DNA from: Psychrobacter alimentarius
Lineage (GTDB): Bacteria; Pseudomonadota; Gammaproteobacteria; Pseudomonadales; Moraxellaceae
Length of the DNA stretch: 64,000 nucleotides
Direction of reading: 5' to 3'
NCBI RefSeq assembly: GCF_001606025.1
Contig: NZ_CP014945.1
Span: forward strand, 2,542,001 to 2,606,000
Both the position numbers and the translations under genes were made by a program. Under the pieces are notes generated by a model. That model saw only the letters and a list, made by a program, of their open reading frames with translations. It was not told the origin of the DNA and ran no database searches. Every line of letters starts with the position of its first letter. The stretch's first letter is position 1. Below are positions 1-8,937 of this stretch, in pieces.

Positions 1-2
1 CG

Positions 3-128
3 ATAAATCACGCTTCAGCCTACAATTATTCTCAATTTGCACCGTCTGGCTCAATTAATAGCAATAATGTGCGCTCTATCGGTGAAGAGGATGGCTTATC
101 TGTTTCATTTAGGGGCACTTTTCGGTAA
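3..128 (+). CDS. C-terminal end of an upstream gene (possibly an outer-membrane beta-barrel protein)
   Basis: An open frame enters from the left edge and stops with TAA at 126-128, giving 41 residues. The tail is polar and Asn/Ser-rich with an R-S-I-G-E-E-D-G stretch, then an alternating hydrophobic end (S-V-S-F-R-G-T-F-R). That pattern resembles the last strand of TonB-dependent receptors, where 'IGEPR'-like turns precede the final strand. The usual terminal aromatic residue is replaced by F-R, so this is only a suggestion. The start and most of the gene lie outside the window. Confidence 0.45.
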   Translation: MNHASAYNYSQFAPSGSINSNNVRSIGEEDGLSVSFRGTFR

Positions 129-232
129 GATAAGCGCATACTATTTTTCGATATCTGGTCAAATATGGCATTGCTGCTCTAATTTGACGATTTAAACCCA
201 ACGCTTTTCATACAAGTATTTGAGAAACCTTT

Positions 233-892
233 ATGGCCTTGTACCCCTACACGCTGCAACCTGTCGCCTTAAACATCACCGAGGCTGAATTTCACCAAGC
301 ACAGTACGAGCTTTTTGCCAGTGCTAGCCCTTCTTTTGGTTTAAAAACCATTAAGAAAAAAGAATGGATCATCATGGCAATCGTGGTGATATTAGCAGTT
401 ACAGGGCTTGTTTTTGTCACTGGCTATTCCACCATTATTTTTTGGTTGATGATGGTTGCCGTGGTTATTTATCTATTGGTTCGTACGCTTGGCTTTAAAT
501 GGTATGTCAAACGGGAGTTTGAGAAACAAGTGGCCGATCAAGAAATGCCTGATGAGATGCGCCAAATGAAATTGGGTGTGCAAAAACATGGTTTGGTGAT
601 GGCAATGCCAAGCAACCAACCTGAAATGATGAAAAGTAATCAGATGCGCGGTATGCAGATGCGAGCTGGCTCTACTCAGCAAGCCGTTATACCTTGGAGC
701 GCTATTAAAAGCTGGGATGAGACTGACGACTATATTTTTATGATGTTTGAGATGAAAGGTCAGCAAGGTAGCCAAATCTTGCCAAAACGCTTGCAAGCAC
801 AGAAATTCCCCATTGACACCGTACGTCAACACTTACAAGAAGTAGTTGCCGTTAAAGGGTTAAATCCTGAAAACTTAAAACCGCCAGTGTAA
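233..892 (+). CDS. YcxB-like membrane protein
   Basis: A 219-residue protein with a short cytoplasmic N-terminus, two adjacent membrane segments (about residues 46-64 and 67-87) and a soluble C-terminal domain (about 110-205). The C-terminal part has the pattern of the YcxB-like domain: a hydrophobic strand, then 'I-P-W-S-A-I-K', an acidic 'E-T-D-D-Y-I-F' strand and 'I-L-P-K-R' near the end. The function of this family is unknown. The start is the first ATG, with a weak GAGA about ten bases upstream. Methionine is abundant in residues 100-140 (about a dozen), which is unusual. The gene stands alone between the upstream fragment and dps. Confidence 0.6.
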   Translation: MALYPYTLQPVALNITEAEFHQAQYELFASASPSFGLKTIKKKEWIIMAIVVILAVTGLVFVTGYSTIIFWLMMVAVVIYLLVRTLGFKWYVKREFEKQVADQEMPDEMRQMKLGVQKHGLVMAMPSNQPEMMKSNQMRGMQMRAGSTQQAVIPWSAIKSWDETDDYIFMMFEMKGQQGSQILPKRLQAQKFPIDTVRQHLQEVVAVKGLNPENLKPPV

Positions 893-1266
893 AGCAAAAC
901 CTCCCTTTTATCGTTCATGTAATAAGCGATAAAGGGGATATCGTTGTTAATAAGTACCAGTAGTCGCTTGGATACATGTTTGTTTGGATTGCAATTTTAT
1001 TAAACCATAATAATTTGTAAAACCAATCGCATTATTAAATTCATTGAATTTAACTTATAGAAAGTTATTTGTTATTATAATAAGCATCAAAAGAAGGGTA
1101 AAAAGCTTTATTGATTCAAACGTACTTTATTAACTCTGGTTCAAAAAACTTTAACATTATAAGTCGCCATATATAAAGTATGTATGGTAATACAGCAAGC
1201 GAGTTGTTACACTTTTAATCTTCTTTAAGCCTGCTATATCAACACTCACACTATAAGGATAATATT
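893..1266. other. Intergenic region upstream of dps
   Basis: 374 bases without a gene. An imperfect hairpin lies just after the YcxB-like gene: an 11-base arm at 903-913 pairs with 927-937 with one mismatch. It has no T-run, so it is a weak terminator candidate. The rest is AT-rich and must carry the dps promoter, but I see no clear -35/-10 pair. The dps ribosome binding site (AAGGATAA) is at the right end. Confidence 0.4.
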
Positions 1267-1752
1267 ATGAGTCATACTAATAACGATACAAACCAAATTG
1301 GTCTAGAAACAGCCGACATGAGCGGTATCATCACGAAGCTAAACGGTCTGTTATCAAGCTATCATACGTTTTATATCAACGTGCGTGGCTATCATTGGAA
1401 CGTGAAAGGCGAGCATTTCTTTTCATTACATCCTAAGTTTGAAGAGTTATATACTGAACTACAATTACAGATTGATGAGATCGCAGAACGTATCCTAACG
1501 CTAGGCGGCACACCGCTTCACGCTTATAGCGACTTTGCTCAGTACACAACCATCAAAGAAGATAAAAATGTCAAAGATGGCAAAACCTGCGTAAAAGGCA
1601 TTGTAACTGGGTTACAAACACTGATTGAAGAACAACGTGATGTGTCAGCCGCAGCGCAAGAAGCAGAAGATCAAGGTACAGCGGATTTAGTCGATGAATA
1701 TGTGCAGCTACAAGAAAAGCATGTATGGATGTATAATGCCTTTTTGGGTTAA
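1267..1752 (+). CDS. dps: Dps-family ferritin-like DNA-protection protein
   Basis: A 161-residue Dps/miniferritin. Such proteins form 12-subunit shells that oxidise Fe(II), using hydrogen peroxide, and protect DNA. The inter-subunit ferroxidase ligands are present with exact family spacing: H43 (in YHWNVKG), H55, D70 and E74 (in IDEIAER), matching H51/H63/D78/E82 of the E. coli protein. The length is typical for the family. The N-terminus has few lysines, so DNA binding through a basic tail is not obvious. An AAGGATAA ribosome binding site precedes the ATG. It is a single gene that ends at a strong terminator shared with the convergent DUF2057 gene. Confidence 0.93.
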   Translation: MSHTNNDTNQIGLETADMSGIITKLNGLLSSYHTFYINVRGYHWNVKGEHFFSLHPKFEELYTELQLQIDEIAERILTLGGTPLHAYSDFAQYTTIKEDKNVKDGKTCVKGIVTGLQTLIEEQRDVSAAAQEAEDQGTADLVDEYVQLQEKHVWMYNAFLG

Positions 1753-1824
1753 TAACCCGCTTAAATAGTCCCTTGTATTCATAACATCAAAGAATTCATG
1801 GCACTAAAAAATATGTAGCATAAG

Positions 1825-1853
1825 AAAAAAGCACCTTAACAGGTGCTTTTTTT
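1825..1853. terminator. Bidirectional terminator between dps and the DUF2057 gene
   Basis: A hairpin with arms GCACCT/AGGTGC and loop TAAC, flanked by six A's on the left and seven T's on the right. It can therefore serve both converging genes. Confidence 0.85.
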
Positions 1854-1880
1854 GGTCTCAAACTTGATAGAAGTAACGCG

Positions 1881-2588
1881 TTATTTTTGTACCCACTGAC
1901 GCATTTTTTCACGCTCAGCTGGCGTTGCTTGTAACCAAATTTGCATAAACTGATCCAGCTTATCCGTAGATGCATTCATGTTTGTGGTTTGAGTGGTAGA
2001 AGTAACTACTCCAGCACTCATGTTATTTTGAGTATTTGTCGTTGCTGGACTGATCGCGGCAATAGCGCGCTGATTTTGCATTTCAGCATCACCTGCGCCA
2101 TCAAATACACCGCCTAGCGCTTTACCTAAACCTGCAAACAAACTACCCTGACTGCCCGCCATCGCCTTTTGACTTGCGATTATTGTGCCGTTCTGCTGTA
2201 TCGCTAGCGTCGGTTGTTTGGCATATTCTTTGGCAGCTTGATACTCTTCTGGCTGATTTAGCATGACAAGACGATAGTTTTGGTTGTCTGCCAATTCTGC
2301 GACGACACTGACGTTACCAGAGCGCAAGTAGTCATGTTCATCACGGCGCAAGTCATATAGACGATCGTATTTTGCAGTAATTGCGTGACGACCCGGCTCA
2401 AGAGTAAACTCTTTGGTTAGTGGCTGAAAAATACTTTGCTGCAACTCCTGTCCATTGATAGCAGTTACTTTTATATGATCATCAACGGACAAAGTGACCG
2501 CGGCTTGTGACAGCATAGGAACGGACGCAGCAGCAACAAGTAACGTGCTGAGAGTCATTTTTTTTAGCAAAGAAGCGTTGGATTTCAT
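1881..2588 (-). CDS. DUF2057 (YccT-like) exported protein
   Basis: 235 residues from the chosen start. A signal peptide (KK-M-T-L-S-T-L-L-V-A-A-A, cleavage near S-Q-A-A) is followed by a DUF2057-like domain: a beta-strand N-terminal half ending in 'LEPGRHAITAKYDRLYDL', which matches the family's 'pG.h.l.lrY' core. The C-terminal part carries a Gly/Ala-rich stretch and a Thr/Asn-rich low-complexity linker, then a charged helix (PAEREKMRQWVQ). The start at 2588 is preferred to the ATG at 2600 because GGAAC sits at the right distance only for the former. The family is periplasmic and its role is unknown. It lies 56 bases downstream of hda on the same strand and may share its transcript. Confidence 0.65.
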   Translation of the reverse strand: MKSNASLLKKMTLSTLLVAAASVPMLSQAAVTLSVDDHIKVTAINGQELQQSIFQPLTKEFTLEPGRHAITAKYDRLYDLRRDEHDYLRSGNVSVVAELADNQNYRLVMLNQPEEYQAAKEYAKQPTLAIQQNGTIIASQKAMAGSQGSLFAGLGKALGGVFDGAGDAEMQNQRAIAAISPATTNTQNNMSAGVVTSTTQTTNMNASTDKLDQFMQIWLQATPAEREKMRQWVQK

Positions 2589-2644
2589 AAAGGGTTCCAT
2601 TAATAGTAAAAGCGTTTTGGATAAAAAAATGGGTGTTCTTAATA

Positions 2645-3448
2645 CTAAAAATCGAGGGGCATTGTATGCTGCTCTTGACCAGCCGCATCGTTATCTACTT
2701 GTGTTTCTTGTGCAATATCAGCAAGCTCAGCTGCGAGCGTCTGCTCATCAATAGTACGTAGAGCGTCGCTGATGACTGCTTTGGATATATTACTACGCCC
2801 AAGGTTAGAGAACATCGGCTGAATATAGTTAAGTACTTCCATCATGGCCCCAATACGATGAGGCCCCTCTGTTAGCAAATGATCAATAATTCGATCATCA
2901 AACTGCCAGCCACGACGACGTAAAATAGACTGTAACAATGCCTGACGGTCAGCAAGATCATGACCGTTAGGGACTTTAAACGTAGGCGCTTGTGCCAAAC
3001 GAGTCATCAAATCTCTTAGCTGAAATGGCAAATCACCAGCAGGCGTATTGGCCGCAAACAACAACTGACGTTGCCCTTCACGGCTGCGATTAATCAGGTG
3101 AAATAAGGCTTCTTGCCACTGACTGCTTTGCTCTAACACTTCTAAATCATCAATGGCAATCAGATCAAAGTTCTCTAAAGAGGACAGTACGTGCACATCC
3201 GTATGAATCAGCTCATTGAGTGACAAACAAATCGCCGACTTGTCCATCTCAATAAACGACTCACAAATAGCAGACAGCAGATGAGACTTACCCGTGGCAG
3301 GACTGCCAAACAGATATAGCTGACCAATCAGGCCGACATGGAGTTGCCGTACTGCGTCAATAATCGACATCCAACCCGGACCGGCAAAGTCGCTTAAACT
3401 TGCATCATGCTTAATGTCCAGATTGAGACTTAGCTGTGCTTCTGCCAT
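2645..3448 (-). CDS. hda: DnaA regulatory inactivator Hda (DnaA-like AAA+ protein)
   Basis: A 267-residue AAA+ protein lacking DnaA's DNA-binding domain. Hda, bound to the DNA-loaded sliding clamp, stimulates hydrolysis of DnaA-ATP and so prevents re-initiation of replication. An N-terminal clamp-binding motif QLSLNL lies at residues 5-10. Walker A is GSPATGKSH (48-56) and Walker B LIAIDD (96-101). An arginine-containing sensor region (TRLAQAP) and the lid follow. The C-terminal tail of about 25 residues is polar. The protein is somewhat longer than E. coli Hda (about 233-248 residues), mostly through this tail. It is monocistronic or linked to the DUF2057 gene downstream. Confidence 0.88.
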   Translation of the reverse strand: MAEAQLSLNLDIKHDASLSDFAGPGWMSIIDAVRQLHVGLIGQLYLFGSPATGKSHLLSAICESFIEMDKSAICLSLNELIHTDVHVLSSLENFDLIAIDDLEVLEQSSQWQEALFHLINRSREGQRQLLFAANTPAGDLPFQLRDLMTRLAQAPTFKVPNGHDLADRQALLQSILRRRGWQFDDRIIDHLLTEGPHRIGAMMEVLNYIQPMFSNLGRSNISKAVISDALRTIDEQTLAAELADIAQETQVDNDAAGQEQHTMPLDF

Positions 3449-3812
3449 GAATCATCAACTCGTTTTGCGTAATGCAATATAATAAAAAGGAATAGAGTAT
3501 CAATATTTTTAAAGGTACGAACTGCTCTGATACTATTTAGTATGAACTATCTAATGCGAATTACTTGCTACCGATTGACAGCGTTCATAAATTGTCTTTT
3601 TTTAAATGTAAACCACAGGCGTATTTACTAAAATGACGCTTGTGCCTGACATGCTTGATAGCAACTTATACCATCAATACTGCGCCTATATATAACATAT
3701 TTGCAAAATGACTGACAAGTCTTTTACAGATTAAGGTTGAATAGGCGCTGCTTTCCTACCTTGCCATTCGTCATCAAGACTCCATGGCCCAATTGACTAA
3801 CTAATGACCTAC
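3449..3812. other. Intergenic region between perM-like gene and hda
   Basis: 364 AT-rich bases between two minus-strand genes. It must carry the hda promoter. I see no strong hairpin, repeat or small ORF with a ribosome binding site. Confidence 0.4.
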
Positions 3813-4919
3813 CTACTCTTTTTTAAACAAAACCAGTTGTTTACGGCCTCTATAAAAATCCGTTGAGCGATAGTAAGCGTATAAATGGCGGAACAATACA
3901 TTAAGCACAGCAGAAACGGGCAAGGCAATCAACATACCAACGAAGCCCAACAGGCTGGCTCCTGCTAGTACAGCAAAAATAACCCATAATGGTGATAAAC
4001 CGATTTTATCCCCTAAGAGCAATGGCTGTAGAATATAGCCTTCTGCTGCCTGCCCGACCAAGAACGCACCAACAACCAACGCCAAATATGTCCAATCTAG
4101 TCCAAACTGAAATAGACAGGCGATGATGGCGGCAATAAAACCAATACCAAAACCCAAGTAAGGAACAAAGCTTGCAATACCTGCAACCATACCAATGATA
4201 AGTCCAAGCTCAAGCCCAATCAGTTGTAGCTGTACTGCGTAAATAGCCCCTAGTAGCACCATCACCAGTAACTGACCTTTGATAAAAGCCATCAGCGCAC
4301 GATCACATTCTTGAGCGATATGAATAATTCTTTCGCAATGAGAGGCAGGGAGTGCCATCTTCCATGTATGCAAGCGCTTGTCCCAATTAAATAAGAAATA
4401 GAAGGTCAGAATTGGTACAAGTACAATAAGTCCTGCGTTGTTGATAAAGATCATACTCGATGCAATGACTTGACTCATCAAGGTACTGGCATCTGAAAAT
4501 TTATAATTCGTTTGCATATAATCTAGCAAAGTATCAGAAAACTCTTTGGACTCAAGCCTTGGCAGACGCATGGGAGTGTTAGCCACAAACCATTCACGTA
4601 CCACTTGATTGTACCAATTCAGCACTTTAGGCAAGTACTCCCACGCGGCTTGCAACTGATACCACAATGTCGGGACTAACCACCAAAGTAGTAATGCCAT
4701 CCCAAAAGTAATGGTGGAGTACACAATGATAATCGCCACCCAACGTTTGAGATACTTTGACAAACGTCTCACCAGCGGATTGAACAGGTATGCAAGTACG
4801 AAAGCGACGACAAAAGGCATAATGACCGGTAGCATCAAATATAATAAATAAATAGCGACAACCAGACCAACGACAATAAATAAACGCCGAAAAAAGGGAT
4901 CTATTGGTTGGTTTATCAT
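3813..4919 (-). CDS. AI-2E/PerM family membrane permease
   Basis: 368 residues of the PF01594 (AI-2E transporter/PerM) type. Several strongly hydrophobic segments are visible: two near the N-terminus (YLLYLMLPVIMPFVVAFVLAY and the following hairpin), a soluble stretch at about 90-160, and at least five more segments towards the C-terminus. The late 'PLLLGDKIGLSPLWVIFAVLAG' region is characteristic. Family members include autoinducer-2 exporters and Na+/H+ antiporters, so the substrate cannot be named. The ATG at 4919 (AGGA nine bases upstream) is preferred to an in-frame TTG at 4928. It lies upstream of hda, a common arrangement in related genomes, and is divergent from purM. Confidence 0.8.
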   Translation of the reverse strand: MINQPIDPFFRRLFIVVGLVVAIYLLYLMLPVIMPFVVAFVLAYLFNPLVRRLSKYLKRWVAIIIVYSTITFGMALLLWWLVPTLWYQLQAAWEYLPKVLNWYNQVVREWFVANTPMRLPRLESKEFSDTLLDYMQTNYKFSDASTLMSQVIASSMIFINNAGLIVLVPILTFYFLFNWDKRLHTWKMALPASHCERIIHIAQECDRALMAFIKGQLLVMVLLGAIYAVQLQLIGLELGLIIGMVAGIASFVPYLGFGIGFIAAIIACLFQFGLDWTYLALVVGAFLVGQAAEGYILQPLLLGDKIGLSPLWVIFAVLAGASLLGFVGMLIALPVSAVLNVLFRHLYAYYRSTDFYRGRKQLVLFKKE

Positions 4920-5259
4920 GATAAGCAATCCTATGACAGGGCTAATTTAAGACATCGGCGTGATTGAGTAGATCTTATATCTATTGAGTAACACCAGTAT
5001 AATAATGAGCCGTTATTGACAATAAATTTAGCGTTCCATTATCGCAGAGTCCAAAAAAAAATCCGTCATTTTTTTGTTTCTTGACGTCTGATTGATGAGT
5101 TATAGCAAATCCTAGTGAAAATCAGCCAAATATCGGCAAGTTGCTTTGCGAGTGAGGGGCATTTTTGGGTATAATGCGCGCACTATCAGCAAAATTAACA
5201 TGACCGATTCGCTTTTCTACTGACTGACCTTCATTCCCCTATAAAATTGTGAGATGACC
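4920..5259. other. Divergent perM/purM intergenic region
   Basis: 340 bases between divergent genes. The purM promoter is recognisable near the right end (separate entry). A run of nine A's and seven T's occurs near 5050-5080 within AT-rich DNA. No hairpin with regulatory appearance was seen. Confidence 0.4.
5146..5175 (+). promoter_or_regulatory. Probable sigma-70 promoter of purMN
   Basis: TTGCGA (5146-5151), an 18-base spacer and a perfect TATAAT (5170-5175), about 85 bases before the purM start. Only the -10 box is a strong match. Confidence 0.6.
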
Positions 5260-6309
5260 ATGAGTAACAAGCCTTCTTTAAGCTACAAAGATGCTGGCGT
5301 TGATATTGATGCTGGCGATGCGCTGGTTCAACGTATTAAATCAGTGGCAAAAGCCACCTCTCGTCCTGAGGTTGTGGGCGGACTTGGCGGCTTTGGAGCG
5401 CTTTGTCGCATTCCAACTGGTTACACGTCGCCTTTATTAGTATCGGGTACTGACGGCGTTGGTACTAAGCTCAAATTGGCCTTGCAGCTAAATCGTCACG
5501 ACACAATCGGTATCGACTTGGTCGCTATGTGCGTCAATGATTTATTGGTATGCGGTGCAGAGCCGTTATTCTTTTTAGATTATTATGCAACAGGCAAGCT
5601 TGATATCGATACCGCTGCTACTGTGGTTACTGGTATTGGTGAAGGCTGTAAGCTATCAAACTGTGCATTGATCGGCGGCGAAACGGCTGAGATGCCAGGC
5701 ATGTATCAAGATGAAGATTACGACTTGGCCGGATTCTGTGTGGGTGTGGTTGAAGAAAGCGAAGTCATCACGGGTGAAAATGTTGCTGAAGGTGACGTAC
5801 TGATTGCACTTGCTTCAAGTGGCGCGCACTCTAATGGTTACTCATTGGTTCGAAAAGTCATCGAAGTAAGCGGTGTTGATGTGACTAGCAGCGATGAGCA
5901 GCTAGATGGTCAACCTATCCAAGACGCACTAATGGCCCCTACTCGTATCTATGTAAAGGCCATCAAAGCCTTACAAGACACTCTTGGCAGTTCAGCTTTA
6001 CATGCGATGTCTCACATCACAGGTGGTGGTCTGACCGATAACTTACCTCGTGTCTTACCAGAGAATTTGGCCGCCAGTATCGACACCAATAGCTGGCAGT
6101 TCTCAGAGCTATTCACTTGGTTGCAGACTCAGGGTAATATCGAACAAAGCGAGATGTATCGCACTTTTAACTGCGGCGTTGGTTTTGTCATCGTTGTTCC
6201 TAAAGACAAAGCTGAGAGCGCAATCAAAACGTTAAACGATGCAGGCGAGAAGGCATGGCAATTGGGTGAAATGGTCAATCGTGACTTCGACGCGGTGGTA
6301 TATCGTTAA
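5260..6309 (+). CDS. purM: Phosphoribosylformylglycinamidine cyclo-ligase (AIR synthetase)
   Basis: PurM closes the imidazole ring of formylglycinamidine ribonucleotide using ATP, giving aminoimidazole ribonucleotide, step five of purine synthesis. The 349-residue protein has the family's N-terminal '[14 protein letters not shown]', the glycine-rich '[12 protein letters not shown]', '[11 protein letters not shown]' and '[13 protein letters not shown]' motifs, over its full usual length. The start at 5260 aligns with known PurM N-termini and has a GAG nine bases upstream. An ATG at 5254 would add only two residues. Its stop overlaps the purN start in TAATG, so the two are translationally coupled. 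Confidence 0.96.
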   Translation: MSNKPSLSYKDAGVDIDAGDALVQRIKSVAKATSRPEVVGGLGGFGALCRIPTGYTSPLLVSGTDGVGTKLKLALQLNRHDTIGIDLVAMCVNDLLVCGAEPLFFLDYYATGKLDIDTAATVVTGIGEGCKLSNCALIGGETAEMPGMYQDEDYDLAGFCVGVVEESEVITGENVAEGDVLIALASSGAHSNGYSLVRKVIEVSGVDVTSSDEQLDGQPIQDALMAPTRIYVKAIKALQDTLGSSALHAMSHITGGGLTDNLPRVLPENLAASIDTNSWQFSELFTWLQTQGNIEQSEMYRTFNCGVGFVIVVPKDKAESAIKTLNDAGEKAWQLGEMVNRDFDAVVYR

Positions 6310-7046
6310 TGCCTGTTGATATCAAATCTGTTGACACCATGCCCATAGATACTGTGTCGACTAATCATCCAAACCAAACGCTCAAACCATTACGAGTGGC
6401 GGTTTTGGTCTCTGGTAGCGGCAGCAATCTACAAGTCTTGATCGATGCCATGCAAGCCGGCGCGCTACCCATCGAGATAGTTGGGGTGATTAGCAATCGT
6501 GATGACGCTTATGCCATCACACGTGCCAATGCTGCCTCTATTCCAGTGGCCGTGTTGTCACACGTTGCTAGTGGCAAGCGTATGGGTATCAAAACCTTTG
6601 AGCGCCATGCCAGTGAGCAGCTTCAAGCATGGCAACCAGATCTCATTGTGCTGGCAGGTTTTATGCGGGTATTGAGTGCCTCATTTATCAATAACTCACC
6701 AGCACCGATGATCAATTTGCACCCTTCTCTACTGCCTGCCTATAAGGGTCTTGATACGCATAAACGCGTCATACAAGCAGGTGAGTATCATCATGGTTGT
6801 AGCATTCATGTGGTGACCGCTGAGCTTGATGCTGGAGCCGTTCTGACCCAAGCTGTCCTATCTTTGGATCAAAAAGATACGGCTGAGAATTTGCAGAAGC
6901 GTGTCCAGAAGCTTGAGCATCAATTGCTACCTTGGACCGTTTTATTATTGGCAAAAGGCGTATTATCATTGAATCACGGTGAGTCAAATAGTCAGGCCAG
7001 CACTTTTTTACCAGCTTTGCCTTTGAAACTGTATCTAGACAGTTGA
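6309..7046 (+). CDS. purN: Phosphoribosylglycinamide formyltransferase
   Basis: PurN transfers a formyl group from 10-formyl-tetrahydrofolate to glycinamide ribonucleotide, step three of purine synthesis. Seen: SGSGSN phosphate-binding loop (residues 35-40), catalytic N136 and H138 in INLHPSLLP, and D174 in 'ELDAG'. At 245 residues it exceeds the usual length (about 212) through an N-terminal extension of about 25 polar residues and a C-terminal tail. The one-base overlap with purM (TAATG) fixes the start, although an internal ATG at residue 11 is possible. It ends at a strong terminator. Confidence 0.95.
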   Translation: MPVDIKSVDTMPIDTVSTNHPNQTLKPLRVAVLVSGSGSNLQVLIDAMQAGALPIEIVGVISNRDDAYAITRANAASIPVAVLSHVASGKRMGIKTFERHASEQLQAWQPDLIVLAGFMRVLSASFINNSPAPMINLHPSLLPAYKGLDTHKRVIQAGEYHHGCSIHVVTAELDAGAVLTQAVLSLDQKDTAENLQKRVQKLEHQLLPWTVLLLAKGVLSLNHGESNSQASTFLPALPLKLYLDS

Positions 7047-7090
7047 TGGGATAATAAGATAAAAAATTATTATTCAAAGACAGTTAAACA

Positions 7091-7124
7091 AAAAAAGCCC
7101 AGTCACTTATGACTGGGCTTTTTG
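7091..7124. terminator. Bidirectional terminator between purN and the aldehyde dehydrogenase gene
   Basis: An 11-bp perfect stem (AAGCCCAGTCA paired with its complement) with a CTTA loop, flanked by A's on the left and T's on the right. It serves both converging genes. Confidence 0.88.
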
Positions 7125-7178
7125 ATATATAAGTTAATAAGCAGTATTTATTAAAAATTGGTACTACCTTTGCAAGTA

Positions 7179-8561
7179 TTATTTACCATCAAATACATGT
7201 ACTGCCTTAATATTGACAAATTCTTTGATACCAAATCCACCATGTTCACGGCCATGACCTGAGTCTTTAACACCGCCAAATGGAAGTGCTGGGTTTGCAA
7301 GACCGTAACCATTGATGTAGACCATACCTGTATCAAACTCTTCACGAGCTAGGCGAATCGCTTTCTCTTCATCTTTAGAGAAAATTGCGCCACCCAAGCC
7401 ATAACGGCTGTCGTTAGCAATACGCAAAGCATCGTCTTGATCTTTGGCACGTATTAGTGATGCCACCGGTCCAAACAATTCGTCGTCATAAGCTGGTTGG
7501 CCTTTTTCAACGTTCTCTAAGATAGTTGCTGGGTAGAAGCTGCCTTTACCTTCTGGTAAGGTACCACCTGTTGCGATAGTAGCGCCTTTTTTCACACTTT
7601 CTTCTACTTGCTCATGCAACTTCTCTTGCAGATCTTTGCGAGCTAATGGGCCAATGTTTGAGCCATCATCCATTGGATCGCCTGTTTTTACGTTCTCGAA
7701 CTTTTCAACGATGCGCTGACGGAAGTCATCATACAGGCTATCAACAACGATGAAGCGCTTCGCGGCCACACAAGTTTCACCATTATTAATCAGACGCGCT
7801 TGAGCACAAGTTTCTACTGCGACATCTAAATCGGCATCTTCTAGGACGATGAATGCATCGTTTGAACCCAACTCTAGAACCACTTTTTTGATGGCTTTTG
7901 CAGCTTGCTGACCAACGATACTGCCTGCACCATCACTACCTGTAAGAGTCACACCGCGTATTTTATCATGACCAATCAATTCTTCTGACTGATCGTGATC
8001 GATTAAGATAGTGCGGAATAAGTCATTTGGTAAATCAGACTCGTGGAAGATTTTTTCAATCAATAGGCCTGAGCCAGTCACATTTGCTGCATGCTTAAGT
8101 AAAATACTGTTACCAGCCATCAGATTGGCGATGGTATAACGGAATACTTGATATGCTGGAAAGTTCCAAGGTTGCATACCGTAGATCACACCAATAGGCT
8201 GATAGGTAACGATACCCTTTTTCATGTTTTCGATTTCGCGCTCATCATCTGCAAGAGCAGTAATACCATTCTCGGCAGTATAATCACAAATGCCTTTACA
8301 CAAATCTACTTCTTGCAAGCTCTGGCTATAAAGCTTACCACGCTCTTCAGTCATCAATTTAGACAACTCTTCTTTGTATTTCATCAAAGTATCGCCAATA
8401 GAGTTGATCACTTTCGCACGCTCTTCATGACTGGTTTTACGCCATTCTAAAAACGCTTCGTGCGAGGCATCAACAATCTTATTGACCTCATCTTTACTCA
8501 TGTAATTGTATTCTTTAATATTTTCGCCCGTTGCTGGGTTTACCGTAGTAATATCTGCCAT
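7179..8561 (-). CDS. NAD(P)-dependent aldehyde dehydrogenase, succinate-semialdehyde dehydrogenase-like
   Basis: A 460-residue member of the aldehyde dehydrogenase superfamily, closest in length and motifs to the short succinate-semialdehyde dehydrogenases (Sad/YneI/GabD2 type). Catalytic residues are visible: N133 in QPWNFP, general base E230 in LELGSNDAF and nucleophile C264 in NNGETC. The usual GQ before the catalytic Cys region is GE here. 'LFGPVAS' and 'PFGGVKDSGHGREHG' near the C-terminus are typical. The real substrate cannot be set from sequence. It is a single gene without metabolic neighbours. The start is the first ATG, where 'MADITTVNPATGE' matches the family N-terminus. Confidence 0.85.
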   Translation of the reverse strand: MADITTVNPATGENIKEYNYMSKDEVNKIVDASHEAFLEWRKTSHEERAKVINSIGDTLMKYKEELSKLMTEERGKLYSQSLQEVDLCKGICDYTAENGITALADDEREIENMKKGIVTYQPIGVIYGMQPWNFPAYQVFRYTIANLMAGNSILLKHAANVTGSGLLIEKIFHESDLPNDLFRTILIDHDQSEELIGHDKIRGVTLTGSDGAGSIVGQQAAKAIKKVVLELGSNDAFIVLEDADLDVAVETCAQARLINNGETCVAAKRFIVVDSLYDDFRQRIVEKFENVKTGDPMDDGSNIGPLARKDLQEKLHEQVEESVKKGATIATGGTLPEGKGSFYPATILENVEKGQPAYDDELFGPVASLIRAKDQDDALRIANDSRYGLGGAIFSKDEEKAIRLAREEFDTGMVYINGYGLANPALPFGGVKDSGHGREHGGFGIKEFVNIKAVHVFDGK

Positions 8562-8937
8562 GACTTTTGTCCTTATTATTAGGAATTTTTATTGGTTTAA
8601 TTGCTTCGTTATTTAAGAAATGTATAGGATTGAGTTATGAATTATGCATCTTTCTACAAATATAGATAATGTTGCTGGGCTTAATAATAAGCCTTGTACG
8701 TATCTTTTTTCTTAAAGTGCAATCATCATAACAAACTGTATGAGCAGTAGTTTTACAAGTTATGAAGAAGTGTGCATAAGATGTTAATAATGTGACTGTC
8801 TTATTAACTACGCCTTAAATATTTTTTTTGACAGAATTTGGACAACAAAAAACCAGCTTGTTCGCTGGTTTTCTATTTAATGATAAAGCAGAAATATTCG
8901 AAAAAGCTGCGCCATGCCTTAAAAGATTCCTTTCGTA
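8562..8937. other. Intergenic region between aldehyde dehydrogenase and lysR
   Basis: 376 bases between two minus-strand genes. It holds the lysR terminator (8847-8873) and, to its left, AT-rich DNA that must contain the aldehyde dehydrogenase promoter. No operator-like palindrome was recognised. Confidence 0.4.
8847..8873 (-). terminator. Terminator downstream of lysR
   Basis: A 7-bp stem AACCAGC/GCTGGTT with a six-base loop. A-runs on the left give a U-run on the minus-strand transcript. It lies 65 bases after the lysR stop. Confidence 0.75.

Noticed and set aside
5254-5259. Earlier ATG for purM, adding two residues
   Set aside because: The GAG of the ribosome binding site touches this ATG, and the alignment with known PurM N-termini favours 5260.
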